Source: JBBDMW01 sp040878005
GTDB lineage: Bacteria; Chloroflexota; Dehalococcoidia; Lucifugimonadales; Lucifugimonadaceae
Reading direction: 5' to 3'
DNA: 64,000 nt
NCBI GenBank assembly: GCA_040878005.1
Contig: JBBDMW010000043.1
Location: forward strand, 1-64,000
The notes under the pieces: model-generated
Told to the model about the DNA's origin: nothing
Database searches by the model: none
What the model saw: only the letters and a program-made list of their open reading frames with translations
Program-made: the position numbers and the translations under genes
Shown here: one piece after another, positions 43,871 to 52,821 of the stretch
Layout: each line of letters begins with the position of its first letter
How positions within the stretch are numbered: the first letter of the stretch is position 1

Positions 43871-44806
43871 TCACGCTGCGCCCTGCTTCTCCCGCTCGGC
43901 CCAGATTTCCTTTGCATACTTGATGCTCTTGGAATCCTGATAGAACTGGTCGCCAGCCCATGCGCCTTCGATGGCCATGTAGCCGCTGTAGTCAGCATCA
44001 GCCATCGCGGAGATGGCGAACCTGTAGTCGATCTCGCCGTCGGTAAGGGGCACCCGCAGGAACACGCTGCGTTCGTTCTCCGGGTGATTGATGCGGTGAA
44101 GATTCTTGCAGTGCCAGTAGTTTGCTATGGGAGCAAGCTTCTTGATGGTCGTCTCAGTGTCCTCTTCCGGCACGTCATAGCACCACAGGACGTTTCCGAG
44201 GTCGGGATTGACGCCGAAATTTTTCCTGTCCACCAGGCCGTGCAGCAACAGGGCCGACCACGAGGTATCCACCGGAGAGTTCTGGTGAACCTCTACCGAG
44301 ACATTCACTCCCACCTCCCCTGCCACATCGCATGCTTCCTGCAGGACCGGGGCGATGGCCTCGTACGTCCACATCATCTGCTCCCTGCTGCCGTCCTGCG
44401 ACACAGGCCATCCGTATGAACTGCCCGGTTTTCCGGGGTAGCGGAAAGGCGCGCTCATTGCGCCGTTGACGACTTCTGCGCCCGCCCAGCCAGCGAACTT
44501 GATGGCCCTGAGCTGCCGCTCCCGGTTGGCCGGGCCATTCTTCGCCTCAACCAGCGTCCCGCCGCTCCGCACACAGCCGATTGCCAGGCCAAAATCGGCC
44601 AGCCGGTTGGCGAAGCCTTTTACATCGGACTCACTGCCTCCCGTCTTGTCCAACACCTCGATGCCGACTTCGAACGCATCGAATCCCATCTCCTTCACAC
44701 GAGCCAGGAATTCATCGGTGTACGCAGCGGGCGTTAAATCCCAGCTGTTCAGATGGTTTGGATAAAGGGTGAATCTCCGGTGGGCGTAACAAAACCGCAT
44801 TTTCAT
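43871..44806 (-). CDS. Xylose-isomerase-like TIM-barrel protein (sugar phosphate isomerase/epimerase)
   Basis: 311 residues, AP-endonuclease-2 / IolE-like fold. Visible pieces: GFDAFEVGIEVLD, VSVEVHQNSPVDTS with metal Glu/His, FGVNPDLGNVLW, YWHCKNLHRINHPENER and YSGYMAIEGAWAGD with a metal Glu. It isomerises or epimerises a sugar or ketose. ATG 44806 or ATG 44800; AAAGGA lies three or nine bases upstream, so the second may be used. Divergent from an enolase-superfamily dehydratase gene, a likely pathway partner. Confidence 0.85.
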   Translation of the reverse strand: MKMRFCYAHRRFTLYPNHLNSWDLTPAAYTDEFLARVKEMGFDAFEVGIEVLDKTGGSESDVKGFANRLADFGLAIGCVRSGGTLVEAKNGPANRERQLRAIKFAGWAGAEVVNGAMSAPFRYPGKPGSSYGWPVSQDGSREQMMWTYEAIAPVLQEACDVAGEVGVNVSVEVHQNSPVDTSWSALLLHGLVDRKNFGVNPDLGNVLWCYDVPEEDTETTIKKLAPIANYWHCKNLHRINHPENERSVFLRVPLTDGEIDYRFAISAMADADYSGYMAIEGAWAGDQFYQDSKSIKYAKEIWAEREKQGAA

Positions 44807-45027
44807 TGGTCCTTTATTCACTGGTGGGCATGAAGTGGCGCCGACGGGATTTTCCGTCCATGCTGGTGTGCCTACTGGAAGGCGGCGGGAGTGTAGCACA
44901 GCGACTGTGCGTGCCCGCCGAGTGTAAGATTCCGGCAGGCACAGGGCTGGAAGTTTTCTTCCACCCAGCCAGGCCACATGTTGATCTGGCGCTGTTTATA
45001 GAAGCGAAGCAAAAGGAATCCTGCTCG

Positions 45028-46200
45028 ATGAAGATCACTGACCTCCGTGTATACCTGACCAGGCCCGGTGACAGCCAGCGGTCATGGCTGTTTGTGGAAA
45101 TTGACACTGATGAAGGCATCACGGGCGTGGGAGAGTCCACCAATTCCGGCGGCGGCGGCGCCCTGGTAGTGGGCCGGGCATATGAAATGCTGCGTCACGA
45201 CCTGGAAGGTCAGGATTTCTCGGATGGCCTGATTGGCCAGGATCCTTCGCACATTGACGGCATATGGCACCAGATCTATCGCCGGTTTGGGACACTGGGC
45301 AGCCGCGGCTTTGCCACCACCCTGGCCAGCGGCATAGACATGGCACTGTGGGACATCAAGGGCAAGGCTCTTGGCAGGCCCGTATATGACCTGCTGGGCG
45401 GCCCCATGCGAGACAGTGTGCCTGTGTACAGCCATGTTGCTCCTCCCGGTGACATCAAGGCTTGCGTGGAGGACGCGAAGCGGCAGGTGGCGATGGGTTA
45501 CCAGGCGCTGAAGCTGGACCCGTTCTCTCCTGAAATGGGCAAGAGCCACCGCCGGTACATAGACGGCAAGATATCAGCGAAGGGTGCTGCTCACGCGGAA
45601 GACCTTATGGCGGCGCTGCGGGAAGGCCTCGGCCCCGACATAGAGCTGATGATCGATGCCCACGGTAACTTCGACGTCTCCACAGCTACGGAGATGTGCA
45701 ACCGCATGATGCCCTTCAAGCTCACCTGGTTCGAAGAGCCGTTGCAGCCTGAGAGCCTGGAAGCGCACCGCCAGCTTCGTCGAAATACCGACATAAATCT
45801 GTGCATAGGCGAGCGCAAGTACACCCGTTGGGACTTCGTGCCGTACCTCCAGGAGGGCCTGGTCAACTACATCATGCCCGACATCTGCTGGACGGGCGGT
45901 ATAAGCGAGATGCGGAAGATCGCCATCCTGGCGGAGAGTTACTACGTGCCCATCAGCCCACACGATGCCAGCGGTGCATTCAACGTGATCACAGGCGCTC
46001 ACGTGCTAATGAATGTGCCAAACATCTACCGGCTGGAAATGAGCGACCACTCGCTGGACAACTACAACGCAGTCATCACGGAGCCACTCGACATACGCGA
46101 TGGGCACCTTCACCTGCCAAACAAGCCGGGGCTGGGTTACGAGTTGAACCACGACTACATCGCTTCTCACCCAGACCCTGAGTGGGAACGCATGCACTAA
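45028..46200 (+). CDS. Enolase-superfamily sugar-acid dehydratase (mandelate racemase group), copy 1
   Basis: 390 residues. Metal ligands Asp210 (MIDAHGNFD), Glu236 (WFEEPLQPE) and Glu262 (CIGERKYTRWDF); acid/base candidates His212 and His312 (SPHDASGAFN), plus Lys162 in ALKLDPF. The D-x-H pair is that of acid-sugar dehydratases such as D-galactonate dehydratase rather than of mandelate racemase. ATG 45028 has AAGGA about ten bases upstream. Likely dehydrates an aldonate or uronate-derived acid. Precedes a DinB-family gene by 12 bases. Confidence 0.87.
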   Translation: MKITDLRVYLTRPGDSQRSWLFVEIDTDEGITGVGESTNSGGGGALVVGRAYEMLRHDLEGQDFSDGLIGQDPSHIDGIWHQIYRRFGTLGSRGFATTLASGIDMALWDIKGKALGRPVYDLLGGPMRDSVPVYSHVAPPGDIKACVEDAKRQVAMGYQALKLDPFSPEMGKSHRRYIDGKISAKGAAHAEDLMAALREGLGPDIELMIDAHGNFDVSTATEMCNRMMPFKLTWFEEPLQPESLEAHRQLRRNTDINLCIGERKYTRWDFVPYLQEGLVNYIMPDICWTGGISEMRKIAILAESYYVPISPHDASGAFNVITGAHVLMNVPNIYRLEMSDHSLDNYNAVITEPLDIRDGHLHLPNKPGLGYELNHDYIASHPDPEWERMH

Positions 46201-46212
46201 AGGGGCATAGCC

Positions 46213-46785
46213 ATGTACATCTCACCACCGGAAATAGCGCTCCGCAGGCTGACACGCGTCAACGAGTTGCTGCTGGAGACGGTTGCGGGGATGTACGACG
46301 AGCAGGCCTCGAAATGGGTGTGCCCCACTGCTCCATCTGCGAAATGGCACCTGTGGCACATGGCCCGGTGGTCAGACCTCGTGCAGTCAATGCTGGTTCC
46401 AGTTACATCTGGCGAGTCAGACCTGTCAGACCACGGGGACCAGGCGTGGCATGCGCTGGCCATTGGCGACGAGTGGGGCTTCGAGGATGCGAATCCGGGC
46501 AAATGGGGGGCAGGCGTGGGTCTTGATGACAACGAGGCCGCGCGCCTGCCCCTTCCTGAAACTGCGAAGGTGGTGGGCTACGCCCGCTCAGCCTTCGAGC
46601 TTGCCGAGCGCAGGTTCGCAGAGGTGGACGACGGAATGTTCGATATGGTCTTCTGGGACTGGCACGACCGTGAAACCACGGTGGGTGATGGCCTGTTCAG
46701 CCACATCGCGCATGCCAACAGGCACCTGGGCATGATCGAGGCACTCCGTGGCGTGATCGGCATGCGCGGCACGGCCACCGAGTAA
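46213..46785 (+). CDS. DinB-superfamily protein
   Basis: 190 residues, four-helix DinB_2 pattern. Three histidines likely to bind a metal: KWHLWHMARWSD (two) and SHIAHANRHLGMIEALRG. The function of such proteins is thiol-dependent transfer or unknown. It starts 12 bases after the dehydratase stop, so it is part of that operon; the link is unexplained. Confidence 0.82.
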   Translation: MYISPPEIALRRLTRVNELLLETVAGMYDEQASKWVCPTAPSAKWHLWHMARWSDLVQSMLVPVTSGESDLSDHGDQAWHALAIGDEWGFEDANPGKWGAGVGLDDNEAARLPLPETAKVVGYARSAFELAERRFAEVDDGMFDMVFWDWHDRETTVGDGLFSHIAHANRHLGMIEALRGVIGMRGTATE

Positions 46786-46909
46786 GATTGCCAGCCTTCC
46801 CCATTCACTGCAGCAACCCGGGCTCCAACCGGCAAAGTGGTTTAAAAGGTGAAGCGCCTGCGGCCTTGGAAGGAACTGGCTTGCACACGGCTGGATTTGA
46901 GCAACGCCG

Positions 46910-48118
46910 ATGACAGACCGAGCCGTACGTCGCCAGGCTGCGTCCACCACCGACAGCACCCAATCATCGCTCCTCTCATCAAGGCGCAATATAGCCCTGG
47001 TCGCGGCAGGTACGTTCTGTTTCTGGATATCCCTTTACCTGTACGTGCCTGTCCTGCCGCTTCACGCGGATGAGCTTGGCGCCAGTCTCTCGATGATCGG
47101 GCTGGTGGTCGCCTCCTACGCCATCGGCCAGGTCACACTGCGGATACCCATCGGTATTGCGTCCGACATCATTGGACGAAAACCTTTCGCTGTCACGGCT
47201 GTGGCTTTGGCTGGACTGGGAGCGCTGTGGCTGGGACTGGCCCCGAACCCGTGGTCCCTTTTCGCAGCCCGCACCCTGACCGGCGTTGCGGGGGCGGGCT
47301 GGGTCGCCATCAGCGTGTTGTACTCGTCCTACTTCATCTCCTCCCGGACGACAAGCGCCATGGCCGTCATCATGTCCATCAATGCGGGAGCACTGGTGCT
47401 TGCCACGTTGGTGGGAGGCGTTATCGCGGACCTGTTCGGCGCGGATACGGCCTTTTTTGGAGCAGCGGCCATCGGAGGTTTGGGAGCGTTCCTGTTGTTG
47501 TTGGCGCCGGAGCCGAAGATGGTTCAGCGGGCGCCCTACTCCTCAGCGACGCTGACCAGGCTGTTGAAATCGCCACTATTGATGCAGGTGGCGATCATAG
47601 CCATCACATTCCAGTTTGTGACTTTCGGGGTGAACTTCGGCTTTCTACCTGTGCTGGCGGAAAGCCTTGGCGCATCCAAGTCAGAGGTGGGCTACATAAC
47701 CACCACCGGGTTGGTGCTGGCAACAGTCGGCACTGCCCTCTCCGCATTGATGGTCCGCCGAGTGAGCAACACTGGTGCACTGATTGCCGCATCCGCCATG
47801 GTGCTGGCATCGCTGCTGCTGATGCCTTTGATGAGCACCCTACTGCCGCTTGGCGCGTTGCAAGGGCTCAACGGCTTCGGACGAGGGATGCTGAACACCA
47901 TTTGTATTAGCCTGAGCCTTAAGGCTGCTGCCCCGGAGGAGCGGGCCACCGCTATGGGCGCGTACCAGGCCATCTATGCCATTGGCATGCTGGCCGGCCC
48001 GGTAGTCTCTGGGGAATTGGCGGAGATGTACGGCATTGAATCAGTATTCTGGCTGTGCTCAGGCGTGACCGTGCTGGGCGCACTGGCAGTGATGGCTCGC
48101 CGCCTGCCAAGGGATTAG
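46910..48118 (+). CDS. MFS transporter, drug/metabolite type
   Basis: 402 residues, twelve helices. Loop 2-3 motif PIGIASDIIGRKPFAV (the GxxSDRxGRR-like signature) and motif C-like GVAGAGWVAISVLYSSYF. A hydrophilic N-terminal tail of about 25 residues precedes helix 1. It probably exports or imports a small molecule by proton exchange. Unrelated to the tandem MFS pair upstream. A 124-base gap separates it from the DinB gene. Confidence 0.85.
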   Translation: MTDRAVRRQAASTTDSTQSSLLSSRRNIALVAAGTFCFWISLYLYVPVLPLHADELGASLSMIGLVVASYAIGQVTLRIPIGIASDIIGRKPFAVTAVALAGLGALWLGLAPNPWSLFAARTLTGVAGAGWVAISVLYSSYFISSRTTSAMAVIMSINAGALVLATLVGGVIADLFGADTAFFGAAAIGGLGAFLLLLAPEPKMVQRAPYSSATLTRLLKSPLLMQVAIIAITFQFVTFGVNFGFLPVLAESLGASKSEVGYITTTGLVLATVGTALSALMVRRVSNTGALIAASAMVLASLLLMPLMSTLLPLGALQGLNGFGRGMLNTICISLSLKAAAPEERATAMGAYQAIYAIGMLAGPVVSGELAEMYGIESVFWLCSGVTVLGALAVMARRLPRD

Positions 48119-48261
48119 CCGGATCCAGCACATGCTGAGAGCAAGCATTGTTTGCGACGCCACTGGTCCACGTGTACGTTTGGGCTTGAGGCCGGTGGAG
48201 AGCGTTCATATCTCCGCGGCCATGACGTTCAAATACCAGATCGCGAAAGGTGCGAGTAGAT

Positions 48262-48651
48262 ATGCAGTCATTCGAGGAACTATCCAAAAAGTCACACGAG
48301 TGGCGCGAGTGGTACTACGACGGGGAGCCAAAGACTGCCCCGGTGGCGAAGTCCGTCGAGGATGCGTTTGAACTGATCAATGCCACCCTGTTCGGGCATA
48401 TCTACCAGCGACCGGCACTGGACGGGAAGATTCGGAGCCTGTGCACCATTGCCGCGCTGGTGGTATTGGACCGCCCGAATCAACTTCCAGGCCACATAAC
48501 CGGAGCGCTCAACTACGGCTGGACGAAAGAGCAGATCGTTGAGTTGATCACCCAGATGCTGTTCTACGGCGGATACCCGTGCACCGTGAATGCTCTGAAC
48601 TCAGCGGCCAAGGCGTTTGAGGATTACGACAAGCGCCACGCGAACGACTAG
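48262..48651 (+). CDS. Carboxymuconolactone decarboxylase (CMD) family protein
   Basis: 129 residues. All-alpha CMD/AhpD-like fold with GKIRSLCTIAALVVLDRPNQLPGHI and YGWTKEQIVELITQMLFYGGYP. The AhpD CxxC pair is absent, so a peroxidase-reducing role is unlikely; it may be a decarboxylase or ring-opening type enzyme. ATG 48262 is chosen because AAAGG lies about ten bases upstream; GTG 48250 would be too close to it. Confidence 0.85.
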   Translation: MQSFEELSKKSHEWREWYYDGEPKTAPVAKSVEDAFELINATLFGHIYQRPALDGKIRSLCTIAALVVLDRPNQLPGHITGALNYGWTKEQIVELITQMLFYGGYPCTVNALNSAAKAFEDYDKRHAND

Positions 48652-48681
48652 GTTTACATCCAGGTTCACGAATATGCAAAG

Positions 48682-48708
48682 ACAGGGGCGCGTCAACAGT
48701 GCCCCTGT
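48682..48708. terminator. Hairpin terminator after the CMD gene
   Basis: 8-bp stem ACAGGGGC (48682-48689) with GCCCCTGT (48701-48708), 11-base loop, then TTCGTTT. Also suits the convergent sigma-like gene. Confidence 0.6.
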
Positions 48709-48766
48709 TTCGTTTACTCACAATGTGCCCAGCGGACTGGCAGCGCGTTCTTAACCCAGGAGTGTC

Positions 48767-49303
48767 TTATGCAGACGTGATGCAGCGAAGATGCTCGGTG
48801 CCGTCGTTGGCAAGCTGCCTGAAGTCGCCTACGCCAACCCCCATGATTGCAGCGGCCTCGGGCAGGGAAAGGCGCAGGACATCCTGCAGCACTACAGCCA
48901 GGCGGTGTAGTGGATCAAGGGACGTCAGCGCCTGCTCAACGCCAACGCTGCCCAATGTGACGGGCACATGCGGCTCAGCGGCATCCCTGTTCCTGGCAAC
49001 CAGCAGTGCTTCTTCAGCAACGAAGCGCAGCATCCATGTGGACACCCGTACGTTATCGTCGAAGCTGGAGAACTGCTCGCGCGCCTTGGAGAACGCTTTA
49101 TGGACAGCCCGGGATGCCGATTGATAGTCGCCCAGCATCCTCAGAGACAGGTTGTACGCTCGACCAAGCTCGCCTGCTACGGCTGAATCGAAGAGGCGAT
49201 CGGCGGCAGCCTCCATCTCCTGGTGAAGTGCCCGTATCCTGATCGCATCTGCCAGCGAAGTCGGCACAGTCAACGTGGTTCCAAAGAATTCACAAGATGT
49301 CAT
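48767..49303 (-). CDS. Divergent ECF-sigma-factor-like protein
   Basis: 178 residues. The middle resembles sigma region 2 (YNLSLRMLGDYQSASRAVHKAF ... VSTWMLRFVAEEALLVAR). The end resembles region 4 (ALTSLDPLHRLAVVLQDVLRLSLPEAAAIMGVGVGDF). Key DNA-contact residues of ordinary ECF factors are poorly kept, so it may be a degenerate sigma or an anti-sigma-like relic. No anti-sigma gene is adjacent. ATG 49303 has no ribosome binding site. A direct repeat lies just upstream (49303-49330). Confidence 0.65.
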   Translation of the reverse strand: MTSCEFFGTTLTVPTSLADAIRIRALHQEMEAAADRLFDSAVAGELGRAYNLSLRMLGDYQSASRAVHKAFSKAREQFSSFDDNVRVSTWMLRFVAEEALLVARNRDAAEPHVPVTLGSVGVEQALTSLDPLHRLAVVLQDVLRLSLPEAAAIMGVGVGDFRQLANDGTEHLRCITSA

Positions 49304-49330
49304 TTGTCTAAGAAGTGCCTGGTTTGTCTA
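49303..49330. repeat. Two TTTGTCTA direct repeats at the sigma-like gene start
   Basis: TTTGTCTA occurs at 49303-49310 and 49323-49330, exactly 20 bp start to start, about two helical turns. The first copy covers the end of the start codon. Candidate autoregulatory site; function not shown. Confidence 0.4.
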
Positions 49331-49579
49331 CAACATTTGTATGTTGCTTCGAATTTTCGTGATACGAACTACCATGAAGGCTGGTTTCCGGGAGAACTTT
49401 CGTATGCCCTCTCTCGTGCAGCGACCGCCGGTGAACAACGATGATGAGCATCGACTTCCTCCAACCCGGTCGTACATTCGCTACTATTGCTCACCCGCCC
49501 GGTTTTCGTCTGCGACTCCGGGCTCAGAGCAGCGCATTACTATTGGTTCAACATTTGAGACAGCAGACAGGAGAGCCGA

Positions 49580-50995
49580 ATGACCGCGTCGAACATGCGT
49601 CGTGAACGGGATTCAATGGGTGAGCTTGAGGTACCTGCAGACGCCTACTACGGGGCGAACACCCAGCGAGCCCGCCTCAACTTTCCCATAAGCGATCTAC
49701 GGTTCTCACGTTCATTCATACGTGCCATTGGGCAGGTGAAGCAATCAGCCGCGGTGGTCAACAAAGACCTTGGTGTGCTCGACCCAAAATTGGCCGACGC
49801 AATCATTGATGCGGCGCAGAAGGTGATTGACGGCAAGTACGACGACCAGTTTGTGGTGGATATTTTCCAGACCGGGTCAGGAACCTCCACCAACATGAAT
49901 ACCAACGAGGTCATTTCCAATGTGGCCAACGAGGCCCTGGGCGGCGGCCTGGGCACCCGCCAGCCGGTGCATCCCAACGATCATGTCAACAAAGGCCAAT
50001 CGTCCAATGATGTGATCCCGACTTCTATTCATTTGGCCGCGGCGGTGGCCATAAAAGATGAACTCCTGCCGGCGATGGAGGAGCTCGAACAGGCGCTCAG
50101 AGAGAAGTCAGAGGAGTTCTGGAGCGTCATCAAGACGGGCCGGACTCACCTGCAGGACGCCACACCCATTCGGCTGGGCCAGGAGTTTCTGGGATATGCA
50201 GGGCAGGTGGAACTGGGGCGCAAGCGTGTTGAGAAGGCGCTGGCCGAGCTTTCCGTCCTTGCGCTTGGCGGCACCGCGGTGGGCACAGGCGTGGGAATGC
50301 ACCAGCAGTTCGCAAGTGCGGTCATAGCACGCCTCCGCGAGCTTACGGGACTAGACCTCGGCGAAACCAGCAATCACTTCCAGGCGCAGAGCACGTTGGA
50401 CGCCGTGGTGGAGGCTTCCGGATCACTCAAGACGGTGGCGGTGAGCCTCCTGAAGATTGGCAATGACGTGCGATGGCTCGGCTCCGGCCCAAGGGCTGGC
50501 ATTGGAGAGATCATGCTGCCAGAGGTCCAGCCCGGCAGTTCCATCATGCCCGGCAAGGTAAACCCGGTGATCGCGGAGTCGCTGACTATGGTGAGCGCCC
50601 AGGTCATAGGCAACGATTCCACCATCACAATCGCAGGCCAATCAGGCAATTTTGAACTGAATGTCATGATGCCAGTGGCCGCGTACAACCTTCTTCAGTC
50701 CATTGACCTCCTGACCGCTGCATGCCGCAATTTCGCCCGCCAGTGTGTCACCGGCCTGGAAGCCACCACCAAGGGCCCGGAAATGGTTGAGCAGGGGCTG
50801 GCGATATGTACAGCACTCGCCCCGATCATCGGGTACGATGCCGCTGCATCTATCGCCCACAAGGCGGCGGAGACGGGCGAGACAATAAAGCAAGTGGCGC
50901 TCAGGGAAACGGATCTGTCAAGCGAGGAATTGGACCGCGTCCTCGACCCGTCAACCATGACCGAGCCCTCCGCAGATATTTCAGCAGGCGGGTAA
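49580..50995 (+). CDS. fumC: Fumarate hydratase class II
   Basis: 471 residues. Interconverts fumarate and malate in the TCA cycle. The superfamily signature GSSIMPGKVNP is intact, with TGSGTSTNMNTNEV, GRTHLQDATPI and NHFQAQSTLDAV active-site segments. Iron-free class II enzyme. GGAG about six bases before ATG 49580. It leads a plus-strand run with RidA and VOC genes (59- and 39-base gaps). Confidence 0.96.
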   Translation: MTASNMRRERDSMGELEVPADAYYGANTQRARLNFPISDLRFSRSFIRAIGQVKQSAAVVNKDLGVLDPKLADAIIDAAQKVIDGKYDDQFVVDIFQTGSGTSTNMNTNEVISNVANEALGGGLGTRQPVHPNDHVNKGQSSNDVIPTSIHLAAAVAIKDELLPAMEELEQALREKSEEFWSVIKTGRTHLQDATPIRLGQEFLGYAGQVELGRKRVEKALAELSVLALGGTAVGTGVGMHQQFASAVIARLRELTGLDLGETSNHFQAQSTLDAVVEASGSLKTVAVSLLKIGNDVRWLGSGPRAGIGEIMLPEVQPGSSIMPGKVNPVIAESLTMVSAQVIGNDSTITIAGQSGNFELNVMMPVAAYNLLQSIDLLTAACRNFARQCVTGLEATTKGPEMVEQGLAICTALAPIIGYDAAASIAHKAAETGETIKQVALRETDLSSEELDRVLDPSTMTEPSADISAGG

Positions 50996-51054
50996 TCGTG
51001 AAGCGTGCGCAGTGGCCGAGCCAACATCGAATGCAGGGAGGAACGCACTAGCCC

Positions 51055-51516
51055 ATGACAGCGGAGCAGCGGATCAACGAACTGGGACTGGACCTTTCGG
51101 CGCCGGCAGCGCCGGTCGCCAATTACGTGCCAGCAGTAACAAGCGGCAAACTGGTGTTTATGTCCGGCCAGGGCCCACGCAGACCAGACGGCACAGGGAT
51201 GATCACCGGCAAGGTAGGCGTAGACCTGGACGTGGAGGAGGGATACCAGGCAGCGCGCCAGGTTGGCATCGCTCTTTTGGCGGCGCTGCAAAACCACATC
51301 GGCAGCCTTGACAATGTCAGCCGGGTCGTCAAGCTTCTCGGTATGGTGAACGCGGCCCCAGACTTTCATGATCACCCAAAGGTCATCAACGGTGCTTCAG
51401 ACCTGCTGGTGGAGGTCTTTGGGGAGGACGGCAAACACGCCAGGTCAGCCGTCGGCATGGGCAGCCTGCCGATGGGTATTGCGGTTGAGATTGAAATGAT
51501 CGTGGAGATCAAGTAG
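51055..51516 (+). CDS. RidA/YjgF-family protein
   Basis: 153 residues, YjgF-like fold: GKLVFMSGQGPRRPDGTGMITGKVG, HIGSLDNVSRVVKLLGMVNA and RSAVGMGSLPMGIAVEIEM. True RidA enzymes hydrolyse reactive enamines/imines using an Arg in the C-terminal R-xx-V block, which is seen here as ARSAVG. A long form (about 150 rather than 128 residues). Likely removes or uses reactive amino-acid intermediates. Follows fumC. Confidence 0.87.
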   Translation: MTAEQRINELGLDLSAPAAPVANYVPAVTSGKLVFMSGQGPRRPDGTGMITGKVGVDLDVEEGYQAARQVGIALLAALQNHIGSLDNVSRVVKLLGMVNAAPDFHDHPKVINGASDLLVEVFGEDGKHARSAVGMGSLPMGIAVEIEMIVEIK

Positions 51517-51555
51517 GTTCTGCAAACAGCAGACCGTCACCGAGGGAGCATCAAC

Positions 51556-51975
51556 GTGCCGAAGATCAAGGTAAACACCGTCAATCATCACGGCGTGCCC
51601 GTCAAAGACCGTAATGCCGCGTTTAAGTTCTACAAGGACCTGCTGGGCCTGGACATCCTGCCGTCGATGGTCGACAGCCCGAACATCGTATGGATGGGCG
51701 CGGCAGATGGCACGATGGTGCACCTGATAGAGCCGAACGCCAGCGGGAAAATGGCAGAGCACCACTACGCTTACGAAGTTGAGGACTTTGACGCAGCCCT
51801 TCAGGTGATGCGCGATGAGGGTTACGAGATAGACGGGCCGGGTGAACGCCACGATGGCCAGCGCTACTTTTTTGTGCGTGATCCTGATGGCAACCGGGTG
51901 GAGTTCGTCACCAAGAGCAATCTAAAGCCATCCAACCGCGTGGCAGATGAGTTCGGACATACGCGGGAACCATAG
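51556..51975 (+). CDS. VOC-superfamily (glyoxalase/dioxygenase-like) protein
   Basis: 139 residues, paired beta-alpha-beta-beta-beta modules. Start NHHGVPVKDRNAAFKFYKDLLGLD, middle MVHLIEP and AEHHYAYEVEDFDAAL, end FVRDPDGNRVEFV. Metal ligands expected at the His of the first strand and the Glu of the last strand are present. Could be a lyase, epimerase or ring-cleaving dioxygenase. GTG 51556 follows GGGAG. Confidence 0.87.
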   Translation: MPKIKVNTVNHHGVPVKDRNAAFKFYKDLLGLDILPSMVDSPNIVWMGAADGTMVHLIEPNASGKMAEHHYAYEVEDFDAALQVMRDEGYEIDGPGERHDGQRYFFVRDPDGNRVEFVTKSNLKPSNRVADEFGHTREP

Positions 51976-52018
51976 TCAACTGTGCCCGTAGCATCTCATG
52001 AACGGAGAGCAGCATGAT

Positions 52019-52465
52019 CTACTCTGCCTCCGTGGTCTTCTTGTCGAGGCAGTCGAAGAACTGCTTCATAACTGTTGTTGATGCGTTCGCCAACATTGAC
52101 TGCCCCACAAACGCCAGCAGCCCGCCTGTTTGGACGTCACCCTCCACAGTCACTGTGGTTGTCTCCGGTTCGCCTTCCGTAAGCGTCAACAGCCCGTTGC
52201 CCTTGATAGAACCGCCCGGCCCTTTGCCTCCGAACTGGAGGCGGTGGAATTCCGGCGACTTCTGCTCGGTCACAGTCACAGTGCCGGAAAAGGCTCCGCG
52301 GATCATACCAACACCCACGCTCATCTCCGCCTCATAGGAACCTGGCGCTGTCTCATTGAGTCTGGCGGCTCCCGGGATACAGTCTTGCAACACTGCTGGA
52401 TCGTTCAACATACTCCATGCCATGTGGCGGTTCGTATGGAGCACGTAGGTACCGTCAATCTTCAA
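52019..52465 (-). CDS. coxG: CoxG-like SRPBCC protein (carbon monoxide dehydrogenase subunit G family)
   Basis: 148 residues. Family features: MKIDGTYVLHTNRHMAWSML, DCIPGAARLNE and GGKGPGGSIKGNGLLTLTEG, ending in a helix. CoxG proteins help anchor or mature molybdenum hydroxylases of the CO-dehydrogenase type at the membrane. No coxMSL genes are in the window, so it may serve another molybdo-hydroxylase or act alone. The TTG start at 52465 has AAAGG about nine bases upstream. Confidence 0.85.
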   Translation of the reverse strand: MKIDGTYVLHTNRHMAWSMLNDPAVLQDCIPGAARLNETAPGSYEAEMSVGVGMIRGAFSGTVTVTEQKSPEFHRLQFGGKGPGGSIKGNGLLTLTEGEPETTTVTVEGDVQTGGLLAFVGQSMLANASTTVMKQFFDCLDKKTTEAE

Positions 52466-52821
52466 GTCGTGAGCCTTTCATGTGAGCGGACGGCGTACGC
52501 CCAGCTCGATGGCCTCAAGGGCTGATTTCTCTGGCAGGACGCCGGTCCGCCGACTGCGTGATAAGCCTTCAAGGCTACGGCACGACCAAACGGGCATGTG
52601 CGACGTGACAGAGCGATAAATGTAAATTCAGGCGGGATGGCCCTGGCAATCTGAACTCTGGCGATGAAACTACAGACAGGACCCAGGGCAGTTACCTCAA
52701 TGTGTCTACGCATTGACCTTGAGTCGGTACACTTCTGTACTGGCGTTAACAAGCGACACGGCTGGCAGCGAAGCGACGGCAGCGGTCAAAGGCACAGCGC
52801 CAGCCGCCAACTTACAGAATC
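52466..52821. other. 356-bp intergenic region between coxG and the receiver gene
   Basis: Contains a plus-strand promoter (52713-52741). A minus-strand open frame 52462-52752 has atypical composition and a TTG start with no binding site, and it overlaps that promoter; I do not call it. Confidence 0.5.
52713..52741 (+). promoter_or_regulatory. Promoter of the stand-alone receiver gene
   Basis: TTGACC (52713-52718), 17-bp spacer, TGTACT (52736-52741): 5/6 and 4/6 matches. The -10 is part of a GTAC...GTAC dyad (52727-52740). The leader would be about 75 bases. Confidence 0.5.

Noticed and set aside
52462..52752. 96-codon minus-strand frame next to coxG
   Set aside because: TTG start without binding site, composition not protein-like, and it overlaps a better plus-strand promoter.
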